Assembly: GCF_038007965.1 (NCBI RefSeq)
Contig: NZ_JBBOYD010000002.1
Coordinates: forward strand, 186,001-250,000
Reading direction: 5' to 3'
Length of the DNA: 64,000 nt
From: Niallia sp. FSL W8-0635
GTDB taxonomy: Bacteria; Bacillota; Bacilli; Bacillales; Cytobacillaceae
Shown here: positions 57,416-64,000 of the stretch, piece by piece
How the letters are laid out: every line of letters starts with the position of its first letter
Numbering within the stretch: the stretch's first letter is position 1
The notes under the pieces: model-generated
Databases searched by the model: none
Told to the model about the DNA's origin: nothing
The model's input: the letters and a program-made list of their open reading frames with translations, nothing else
Position numbers and translations under genes: made by a program

Positions 57416-59197
57416 CTAAAGTTTACTCACATGCACCAACTCATCCTCTGGATCGATCCATAGATGATGATAATCTGGTAGGCCTAAGGAGTTAATTTCA
57501 AGCCCTTTTAGAAATGGTTGATAGCTCAACTTATTCGTTGCGTGATAAAGGAAATGAACGAGAACATTTTCTTTTAACATATCTTCAATTCTCTGTAAGT
57601 GAACCATTCTTCCCTCTGAAGTTTCCACCCTTTGAAATACCTCTAGTTCCAAATCTATATTTTTTTGAGTATCCTTATCTAGGAATTTTCTAAAAAAAGA
57701 GTTTTCACTTTTGTAAATGGTTAATAAGCTTAATTCAACATCCTGATCAAGTATGACTGATAATAGGAGGATGTCCCCATTTAAAATAGACTCATCCGTA
57801 TCGTAATTAATAGGATGGAGATTAAGGGACAGACCAATCTTCCTCCCTTGTTTTTGTAACCATTCGGCACTTTCATATCCTTCATTTAGATTAAAATAAT
57901 ATAGATAAATAGTTTCCCCGTTATAACCACTTCTTAGTAAGTACTCCTTTGCTTTAGCAATAGACGATTTATTTATTTTGTAGAGTCTACTTACATCGGG
58001 CAAAAAACTAGTGGCAGCTAAACTTCTATTTCCTCCAAGTCCCTTTATCATTTCAACTGGATTCATGATTTCTTGAATAGCTAATTTAAAATATAGGTTG
58101 TGCTGATAACCTTCTTTATTTTGATTAAAGGCCAAAAATCTACTACCTAACAACTGATAATCTAATATAACTGGGTTTGAGTCTTTTTCCGTAGCATTCA
58201 AGGCAGTAAATTGATTTGGGTATGCATGCCCTCTTTTATTCATCCATATATCAAGTTGGTCAATTAGAGCTCTTTCACGAAAGTATTCTTCAAAGGCTTG
58301 GAGACATATAAAATTTTTATTGAATTCCTTTACTAGAAACGGACCTGTTCCAATTGGAATGTGGTTTTGTGAGTGGGATGGATGAATGATAGAACAGTGA
58401 AAGGATGATAAAATTCTTGGGAAAAATAAATTTTCCCTCTCTAAATGAAATGCGATGGTAAAATCATCAACAATGACTACCTCCCGGATATCTTTTAATA
58501 GTGGATATATGGCAGAGTGACTTCCTTCTATTAAAATTCGTTTCATTGTATATTGTACTTCTTTTGCAGTGACCATTTCCCCATTATGAAATCTAACACT
58601 TTTTCTTAAATAAAAAGTCCACTTTCTTCCATTGTGTTTCTTTTTCCAAGCATAAGCTATACATGGATTAGTTTGGTTTAATTCACTATTATATGAAACC
58701 AATGTGTTAAATATCTGATTTACCAAATGAGCCTCAGAATAAAAAATGGTTTCTAAAGGATCTAGTGAATGAACTTCTTGAGGAAGTATTATTCTTAGGA
58801 TGCTCTTAGTTCCAAAATGCGAATGTTCAATACTAGGGCCGAGTTTTTCATAAAGAGACTGAAATAAAAACTTCTGATTTTCTTCAGAGAGGGTAGGGGA
58901 GTTTGCGAGGTCAACGATATCCCCTACCCTATTTTCGGCTGACATCTGGAATATGTACTCCTCCACTGTTTCGCTAAATGAGGAGTGGTAAACCAAGGTT
59001 GAGAGGTTTCCTCTTCCTCTCCCAGGCTTCCATGTAATTCTTTGTTCTTCACTCAATTTCTTAAGCAAATAGTTTGTGTTTCTAATAGAGCTACAGAAAG
59101 TTTCTGCAATTTCACTAATAGAAATGCTAATTTCTTCGTAGGGCTTTACGGCTTTGTGTCTAGCTCTTAACAAAATTAAATACTCCATTAATCTCAA
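57416..59197 (-). CDS. SgrR-like regulator with ABC-transporter solute-binding domain
   Basis: TTG 59197 lies 6 nt after GGGAGGGACC. The about 593-residue protein has an N-terminal winged helix (I-S-I-S-E-I-A-E-T-F-C-S-S-I-R-N-T-N-Y-L-L-K-K-L) and a long SBP_bac_5 domain (L-D-P-L-E-T-I-F-Y-S-E-A-H-L-V-N-Q-I-F-N-T-L-V, then W-T-F-Y-L-R-K-S-V-R-F-H-N-G-E-M-V-T-A). SgrR family members bind a small ligand through the second domain and regulate transport genes. It diverges from the MFS gene at 59313, its likely target. Confidence 0.88.
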   Translation of the reverse strand: MRLMEYLILLRARHKAVKPYEEISISISEIAETFCSSIRNTNYLLKKLSEEQRITWKPGRGRGNLSTLVYHSSFSETVEEYIFQMSAENRVGDIVDLANSPTLSEENQKFLFQSLYEKLGPSIEHSHFGTKSILRIILPQEVHSLDPLETIFYSEAHLVNQIFNTLVSYNSELNQTNPCIAYAWKKKHNGRKWTFYLRKSVRFHNGEMVTAKEVQYTMKRILIEGSHSAIYPLLKDIREVVIVDDFTIAFHLERENLFFPRILSSFHCSIIHPSHSQNHIPIGTGPFLVKEFNKNFICLQAFEEYFRERALIDQLDIWMNKRGHAYPNQFTALNATEKDSNPVILDYQLLGSRFLAFNQNKEGYQHNLYFKLAIQEIMNPVEMIKGLGGNRSLAATSFLPDVSRLYKINKSSIAKAKEYLLRSGYNGETIYLYYFNLNEGYESAEWLQKQGRKIGLSLNLHPINYDTDESILNGDILLLSVILDQDVELSLLTIYKSENSFFRKFLDKDTQKNIDLELEVFQRVETSEGRMVHLQRIEDMLKENVLVHFLYHATNKLSYQPFLKGLEINSLGLPDYHHLWIDPEDELVHVSKL

Positions 59198-59312
59198 ATT
59201 GGTCCCTCCCATAAAAGGTGCAAATGTTACTTGTTGTTTTCACTTTTTATCATTTTATTTCAGGTTTAAAGTAAATACAACAGATAATTTCAGAAATATG
59301 GAGGCGAGGCCG

Positions 59313-60566
59313 ATGCTTGAATTACTTAAAGATAAAATATATATCCGATATTGGTTGGCGGTAGTTGTTTCTTTTCTAGGTGATGCCATGACGCTAACTG
59401 CTGTTGTTTATTTTGTCGGAACCCATACAGACAATCCCCTAATGATTAGTTTCGTTTTTGTTGCTCAATTACTGCCAGTGGTCATCATTGGACCCTTTAT
59501 TGGGCCTTTAATTGACAAATATTCAAGTCGATGGGTAATGGTATATTCAGATATATATAGATTTTTAATGGTATTCTTAATGGTATTTTTCTACGAGAAT
59601 ATCCCATTATTGTTATTACTAGTATTTTTACAAGGAATTGGAACAGCTTTTTTTGAGCCAGCTCGTATGTCTTCCATTCCAACTATTGTCGGTGACCATC
59701 GTATTCCTCAAGGAATTGCACTATTTCAGAGTACGATAGCTGTTATTAAGTTAGGTGGGCCTGTAGTCGCTGGGCTTCTATTAGCCTTTCAATCCCCGAA
59801 GAACATATTTTTTATTGATTCATTCACATATCTTATTTCGGGAGTTCTTATCTTTAGCTTATCTATTTTAAAGATAGATTCTAACAAGAACCAGCCTAGC
59901 TCAAATTCGTATCTGAAAAATCTGTTTGATGGAATAGTGGAGATGCTTAAGACCCCAATTTTATTCTTTATGATTTTATTTCTAGTCCCTGTCATGATGG
60001 CATTTGGAATGTTTATGACAAACTATAAGGCCGTTATGCTCCAAGTGTTTGAAGTATCAAAAATTGAATTTGGTGTGATGGAAGGAATCTTCGCATTTGG
60101 TACGGTGATTGGTGCTGTCCTAGGGTCAAAGCTGTTAAATAAAATGGCCCATTATCGTTTATTATATGTATCGATTGGTGTACTAGGTTTTTCTATTATA
60201 TGTGTATATTTCATCACGGAAATAAGCTTTCTATCGAATTCGCTCCTATATCCATTAATATTGTGGAGTTTAGTGATTGGTCTTACAAATGCTTTAATGA
60301 TGGTACCTACGAGTACGATCTTTCTTCAACATATTCCTGAGGAAATAAGGGGAAGAGGTACAGCCATTTTCTATTCGATATTTAATCTATTTTTGTTAAT
60401 GGGTACCCTTATTGGTGGATATTTAGGGGGAATAAATATTGTTGCAACCTTGATTGTCGCAGGTTCCGTTTTAATGATTACTGCCCTTACTTATCCTTTA
60501 TATAGAAATTCTACCTTGCTCGTAAAAGTAAGAGATACAATTAAACCAAAAGAAGTATCAAATTAA
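59313..60566 (+). CDS. MFS transporter (drug-efflux type)
   Basis: ATG 59313 follows ATATGGAGGCGAGGCC. The 417-residue protein has twelve predicted helices and MFS motifs (D-A-M-T-L-T-A-V-V-Y-F-V; L-I-D-K-Y-S-S-R-W-V-M in the 2-3 loop; F-F-E-P-A-R-M-S-S-I-P). The best comparison is MacB/enterobactin-exporter-like MFS_3 proteins. It is divergently transcribed from the SgrR-like regulator with about 115 bp between. A good terminator follows at 60576. Confidence 0.9.
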   Translation: MLELLKDKIYIRYWLAVVVSFLGDAMTLTAVVYFVGTHTDNPLMISFVFVAQLLPVVIIGPFIGPLIDKYSSRWVMVYSDIYRFLMVFLMVFFYENIPLLLLLVFLQGIGTAFFEPARMSSIPTIVGDHRIPQGIALFQSTIAVIKLGGPVVAGLLLAFQSPKNIFFIDSFTYLISGVLIFSLSILKIDSNKNQPSSNSYLKNLFDGIVEMLKTPILFFMILFLVPVMMAFGMFMTNYKAVMLQVFEVSKIEFGVMEGIFAFGTVIGAVLGSKLLNKMAHYRLLYVSIGVLGFSIICVYFITEISFLSNSLLYPLILWSLVIGLTNALMMVPTSTIFLQHIPEEIRGRGTAIFYSIFNLFLLMGTLIGGYLGGINIVATLIVAGSVLMITALTYPLYRNSTLLVKVRDTIKPKEVSN

Positions 60567-60575
60567 GTAGTCCTC

Positions 60576-60603
60576 CCTTAGTGAAAGCTAAGGGATTTTT
60601 GTT
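60576..60603 (+). terminator. Terminator of the MFS gene, group IIC insertion site
   Basis: CCCTTAG / CTAAGGG stem, then ATTTTTGTT, followed directly by a group IIC intron-like 5' end. Confidence 0.88.
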
Positions 60604-60665
60604 GTGCCCGGCATGGGCGATAACTTGGTGGTGTAAGTCCACTACAGGCTTGGCAGTAGGGAAAT
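60604..60665 (+). mobile_element. Orphan 5' fragment of a group IIC intron
   Basis: GTGCCCGGCATGGGCG at 60604 and the following TGGTGTAAGTCCACTACAGG match the start of Bacillus class C introns (compare GTGCGCCCGGCATG at 28530). Similarity stops after about 60 bp, and there is no maturase or domain V downstream. Confidence 0.75.
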
Positions 60666-61210
60666 CTCTTCTCCTCTAATTATTTCATTTTTTTTGTAAA
60701 TTTCATAGACTAAAAGAACTGTGTTATTTATCATAGAAGTGTATTAACTATTATTAGTGCAGCTTGATTCACTTTGATTAAATATGAGGCGGAAAACTTA
60801 GGGTTTTTCAAATCTCGGCATTGATTTACAAAAAAATACCCTTCAATATACTATGGGTGAAATGAGTGTTGAAAGTAAAGAGAGGCTCTTATTCATAAAG
60901 ACTATCATATTTGCAGTTTAAGTCTTAATATGACTTTGATCGGACTGTTCTTATGAGAAAAAAATGGCCTAGTTCAAAGTGAGAAATAAAAAGATTACTT
61001 TACCCCATTATTAACGCTTGGAATAGAGCTGTAAAAAAGGTGCAAAATTAAAAACAATTTTTCACTTTTATTAGTGTTACAAAATAGTAAAATAAGGTCT
61101 ATGTTAGGTAATAATGATTTCATTTCACACCACAGGGACTACTTCAGGAAAAAAAGTAGTATTTAACGCTACCGGAGCAAATATTATCTATAGAAACGGG
61201 GGAGATTATT
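60666..61210. other. Intergenic region, no convincing gene
   Basis: About 545 AT-rich bp. One small frame (61114-61227; M-I-S-F-H-T-T-G-T-T-S-G-K-K-V-V-F) has no ribosome site and overlaps the next gene's start region. It is probably chance or the end of a deleted gene. Confidence 0.4.
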
Positions 61211-61880
61211 ATATTTCAAACATTTAACAAAAAAAATATGGTTTGCTCTACTCGTACTTCTTGCATCATTTCTTAGCATTCATGCTATCATTCGTTACTA
61301 CGTACTCGACCCGGAACAATCTAATGCTATTTTAATTGAAATAGGTTTTGTAATGTATGAATTTAAAAATATTATTTGGAATTCAGCATTGTATATACAT
61401 ATTTTAACAGCTGCCGTACCATTAATAGTAGGGCCTTTCCTTTTTATAAATGAACTGCGCAATAAATACTTAAATACACATCGTGTTGTAGGTAAAATCT
61501 ATGTCATTTGTATATTCATTAGTGGATTAATAGGGATTTACCTAACTTTATTTGCATTTGGAGGAATATTAGCTAAATTAGGCTTCTTTCTTCTAGACCT
61601 AGCATGGATTTATACAACATACAAGGCCTACTCATATATTCGAAATAAAAAACTTAAACTTCATGAAGAATGGATGATAAGAAGCTATGCGGTCACATTT
61701 GCTGCATTGACATTCCGTATATGGTCAGCAATCATTGGCTGTACATTTGATAACTTTACACTTGGTTATGTAATTGCCGTCTGGTTGTGTTGGACTGGAA
61801 ATTTATTAGTGGTAGAAGTTTGGTTGAGAAAATCTAGAAGAATGACAGCCAACATTCAGTCCCCAGTTAATTTAAGGTGA
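61211..61880 (+). pseudogene. DUF2306 membrane protein with damaged 5' end
   Basis: The intact main frame encodes W-F-A-L-L-V-L-L-A-S-F-L-S-I-H-A-I-I-R-Y-Y-V-L-D-P-E-Q-S then, from an internal ATG at 61353, a 175-residue DUF2306 protein of four or five helices (H-I-L-T-A-A-V-P-L-I-V-G-P-F and H-R-V-V-G-K-I-Y; H-E-E-W-M-I-R-S-Y-A). Upstream, ATA follows GGGGGAG where ATG is expected (61211), and an A8 run then shifts phase relative to the main frame. Expression from ATG 61353 would lose the first helix. Confidence 0.65.
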
Positions 61881-61905
61881 AAATACTAATAGTGAGGATA
61901 ATAGG

Positions 61906-62781
61906 ATGGAGTTAATAAGAAACTTTGAGCATAATAAGAAATTAAGGGGCAGTTTTAATGAACTGGCTACTAATACCTTTGGTATAAGTTTTGAAGATTG
62001 GTACGAAAAAGGATTTTGGACAGAAAAATATTCACCTTTCTCCATCGTACAAAACGAAAAAATAATAGCAAACGTTTCTGCAAATAAGGTAGAGTTAATT
62101 ATTAATAATGAAAAAAAGCGTGGGATTCAAATAGGTACGGTAATGACTCATCCTGATTTTCGAAAATTAGGACTATCTCGTAAGTTAATGGAAATAGTGC
62201 TTGAACATTATGAGAACCAATATGATTTTATGTACTTATTTGCTAATTCTACTGTGCTAGATTTCTATCCTAAGTTTGGTTTTAAGCGAGTACCGGAACA
62301 TCAGTTTACAATGAATATACCGTCAAGAATAATTCCAGTCAGAAGAGTGACTAAACTGAATGGTACTGATTCTGAAGTGTTAAATAGAATTTTCCAATAT
62401 AGTAGAGGTAGATTACCAGTATCTTTTATTTTTGGTTCAGAGAATTCACAGGAATTGCTTATGTTTTATTGTCTAAATGTCTTTAGTCAGGACATCTATT
62501 ACATAGATGATTTAGATTTGTTTACAATTCATATGCACGATGGGGAAACTCTCCATCTTTTTGATGTAATTAGCCAAAAGGAAGTAACTATTTCTGATGT
62601 TATAAATAGAATTGCTAACGAAGATACGAAAAATGTAGTTTTTCATTATACTCCAGATTACGGGGATATTGTAATTAGTAAAAAGTTAATTGATACCGAG
62701 AACGATGTGCTGTTCATAAAAATAAAAAATAATTTAGATTTACCTGAATATTTCAAGCATCCCATTACAGTACAAGCTTAG
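61906..62781 (+). CDS. GNAT-family N-acetyltransferase
   Basis: AGTGAGGATAATAGG precedes the ATG at 61906. The 291-residue protein has the GNAT core in its first half: I-Q-I-G-T-V-M-T-H-P-D-F-R-K-L-G-L-S-R-K-L-M-E (acetyl-CoA loop) and F-Y-P-K-F-G-F-K-R-V. The second half is a C-terminal domain of similar fold family (Y-S-R-G-R-L-P-V-S-F; D-L-D-L-F-T-I-H-M-H-D-G-E-T). Such two-domain acetyltransferases modify small amines; the substrate is unknown. It is 26 bp after the DUF2306 gene. Confidence 0.9.
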   Translation: MELIRNFEHNKKLRGSFNELATNTFGISFEDWYEKGFWTEKYSPFSIVQNEKIIANVSANKVELIINNEKKRGIQIGTVMTHPDFRKLGLSRKLMEIVLEHYENQYDFMYLFANSTVLDFYPKFGFKRVPEHQFTMNIPSRIIPVRRVTKLNGTDSEVLNRIFQYSRGRLPVSFIFGSENSQELLMFYCLNVFSQDIYYIDDLDLFTIHMHDGETLHLFDVISQKEVTISDVINRIANEDTKNVVFHYTPDYGDIVISKKLIDTENDVLFIKIKNNLDLPEYFKHPITVQA

Positions 62782-62819
62782 TATTTATATATATTACTAG
62801 TAAAGAGAGGGATATAAAA

Positions 62820-63023
62820 ATGAAGTATTTATTATATGGTTCATTAGGGTTAGTAGTAATTTTTATTGTTTTATATTTAGTAGGTTATTATTCTTTAGGA
62901 ATTATTATAAATATAATGGAATGGTCAACAAAATATATTTTACCTTGGGTGGCTCTATATTGGTTTATTCAATTTGTAAAAGGTAAAAAAAGAATAAAAT
63001 TTTCTATTAAGAAAACCAGCTAG
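62820..63023 (+). CDS. Small membrane protein
   Basis: AAAGAGAGGGATATAAAA precedes ATG 62820. The 67-residue product has two hydrophobic helices (L-G-L-V-V-I-F-I-V-L-Y-L-V-G-Y and Y-I-L-P-W-V-A-L-Y-W-F-I-Q-F) and a basic tail (K-G-K-K-R-I-K-F-S-I-K-K-T-S). No family is recognised. It follows the GNAT gene by 38 bp and could be co-transcribed. Confidence 0.65.
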   Translation: MKYLLYGSLGLVVIFIVLYLVGYYSLGIIINIMEWSTKYILPWVALYWFIQFVKGKKRIKFSIKKTS

Positions 63024-63407
63024 TAGTTTGTAATCATTTTTCAATAAAGAACTTAAATATTATTGGAAGTTTTTGTTTTCTATTAAAACAATTGGTTTTA
63101 TTTGTAAGAGTTTGGTGGCCTAAGCGTGATAGGTAAGATCGAGAGTTATGCATCCCACTATTCCTATTTTCTAATCATGTGGCTTACGACAACTGTATTG
63201 AAGAAGACTAGGAGCATCAATGGAAGGTAAACAAAATTCCTCTTAGTCTATAATAATTTGATGATTGACAATACTCGTTCATTAGAATATAAAGGAAGAA
63301 ATTACTATTAAAAACACAAATTTGGTAATTCAGATACTAATGGAGGTTGTCTAAATGTTCAAATCCTTTGTTTTTAGACACCTTCCTTTTAATGGGGTGT
63401 AATTAAC
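63024..63407. other. Intergenic region with a stem-loop
   Basis: No gene is seen. GGAGGTTGTCTAAA near 63342 can pair with TTTAGACACCTTCC near 63374, enclosing AATGTTCAAATCC. It ends with a few T's and may be a terminator or attenuator for the following gene. Confidence 0.45.
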
Positions 63408-63734
63408 TTGTTTATGAATCTCGTATTACTGTTTATTTTGGAAGTATGTACTATTGTAGCAGTTAGCTATTGGGGCTTTGTTGTTGGTAAAGGAATAGTT
63501 TTTAAAATACTACTAGGTATTGGTGCACCCTTATTGATCATGATGATATGGGGGCTATTTGGTTCCCCAGCAGCACAAATACCCTTAACAGGGGGATATC
63601 GTATTTTACTTGAAGTAACTATTTTCGGGTGTGCGATTTTGGCACTATTAGCTGTAGGTAAACCGACATTAGCATTTGTCTTTGGGGCATTAGTCATAGT
63701 TAACAAAATCCTAATGTATGTATGGAAACAATAA
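63408..63734 (+). CDS. YrdB-family (DUF2568) membrane protein
   Basis: TTG 63408 follows GGGGTGTAATTAAC; ATG 63414 is an alternative. The 108-residue protein has four helices and the YrdB pattern: E-V-C-T-I-V-A-V-S-Y-W-G-F, W-G-L-F-G-S-P-A-A, Y-R-I-L-L-E-V-T-I-F-G. The function is unknown. It looks complete and is followed by another membrane-protein gene at 63771. Confidence 0.88.
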   Translation: MFMNLVLLFILEVCTIVAVSYWGFVVGKGIVFKILLGIGAPLLIMMIWGLFGSPAAQIPLTGGYRILLEVTIFGCAILALLAVGKPTLAFVFGALVIVNKILMYVWKQ

Positions 63735-63770
63735 GCCATGTAGTCATCAACAAATAAAGGGGATAGGTGA

Positions 63771-64000
63771 ATGGAGAATGCGTTTCGAATCAAACTAGGT
63801 GGAGTTATGTCTATCATTGCAGGTTTCTCTCTTGCTACAGCTCACTCTATTAATCTACTGTTTTCAAATGGGGAAGGTATAGTAATAGGAAAAGCCATTG
63901 TATTTATTGCTCATCTTCTCATCGTTTTTGCGTTTTTTGGATTTCATGAATCACAAAGAGATAAAAATGGTATTTTCGGATCAATAGGTATGGTTTTAGG
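63771..64000 (+). CDS. Membrane protein, partial at window end
   Basis: AAAGGGGATAGGTGA precedes ATG 63771. The 76 codons visible (M-E-N-A-F-R-I-K-L-G-G-V-M-S-I-I-A-G-F-S) encode two hydrophobic helices with a short loop (F-S-N-G-E-G) and a cytosolic H-E-S-Q-R-D-K-N-G. The frame is still open at the window edge. The layout resembles small four-helix DUF-type membrane proteins, but the family is not identifiable from this part. Confidence 0.65.
   Translation, partial: MENAFRIKLGGVMSIIAGFSLATAHSINLLFSNGEGIVIGKAIVFIAHLLIVFAFFGFHESQRDKNGIFGSIGMVL

Overview
The window comes from a spore-forming, low-GC member of the Bacillaceae. The reasons are a spoVA-type operon with DUF1657 genes, a gerA/B/C germination operon, a CwlJ-type hydrolase, IDEAL-domain and BA3454 proteins, Bacillus-type IS and group II introns, strong Shine-Dalgarno sites and AT-rich DNA. 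No rRNA, tRNA or CRISPR array was seen. The sequence looks like a mosaic of mobile DNA, with many decayed genes, rather than conserved core chromosome.

Region A (1-22.2 kb) resembles an integrative/conjugative element or large plasmid. It opens with an SNF2-like helicase gene interrupted by two group II introns. The first is cut off by the window start and has a nonsense codon in its maturase; the second is complete (1762-4270). Then come an acidic protein, two paralogous proteins, a small secreted membrane protein, and a 3.1 kb transposon (8118-11238) that appears to have split a cysteine-containing gene. After that come a pseudo-receiver protein, a DUF2325 protein, a signal peptidase I, membrane or secreted proteins, and a train of tiny ORFs behind a recurring leader. 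The region ends in a truncated C5-methyltransferase. Several of these small genes carry in-frame stops or frameshifts.

Region B (22.4-36.6 kb) starts with a 38-bp Tn1546-type Tn3-family terminal repeat (22438-22475). Its cargo matches the mobile spore heat-resistance elements known from Bacillus: DUF421 and CBO0543 membrane proteins, cardiolipin synthase, a CwlJ-like hydrolase, and a spoVA2mob-type operon. That operon runs DUF1657, YhcN/YlaJ lipoprotein, SpoVAC, SpoVAD, SpoVAEb, DUF1657, and a DUF421+DUF1657 '2Duf' protein. Nested inside are a group IIC intron placed just after a terminator and a 240-bp miniature element with Tn1546-type ends and a perfect 5-bp target duplication. No transposase/resolvase genes or right-hand end were found.

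Region C (37-46.9 kb) holds redox and stress genes: HxlR with a DJ-1/PfpI protein, a more GC-rich ArsR plus two luciferase-like monooxygenase genes, a second PfpI protein, an SDR lacking the usual YxxxK, an aldo/keto reductase, and an Spx/BA3454/Rrf2/IDEAL cluster with four matching palindromes that look like Rrf2 operators.

Region D (47-64 kb) contains IS4- and ISL3-like remnants, the gerA-gerB-gerC operon, wrecked DUF4317 and RhuM-like genes, an alcohol dehydrogenase, a frameshifted four-TM protein, and a lipoprotein with a 9-bp coding repeat. It also has a seven-unit tandem array of terminator-like hairpins between convergent genes, an SgrR-like regulator facing an MFS transporter, an orphan IIC intron 5' end, a GNAT protein and small membrane proteins. 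Several frameshifts across the window lie in homopolymer runs, so some 'broken' genes could be sequencing errors; the substitution-type stops are less easily explained that way.
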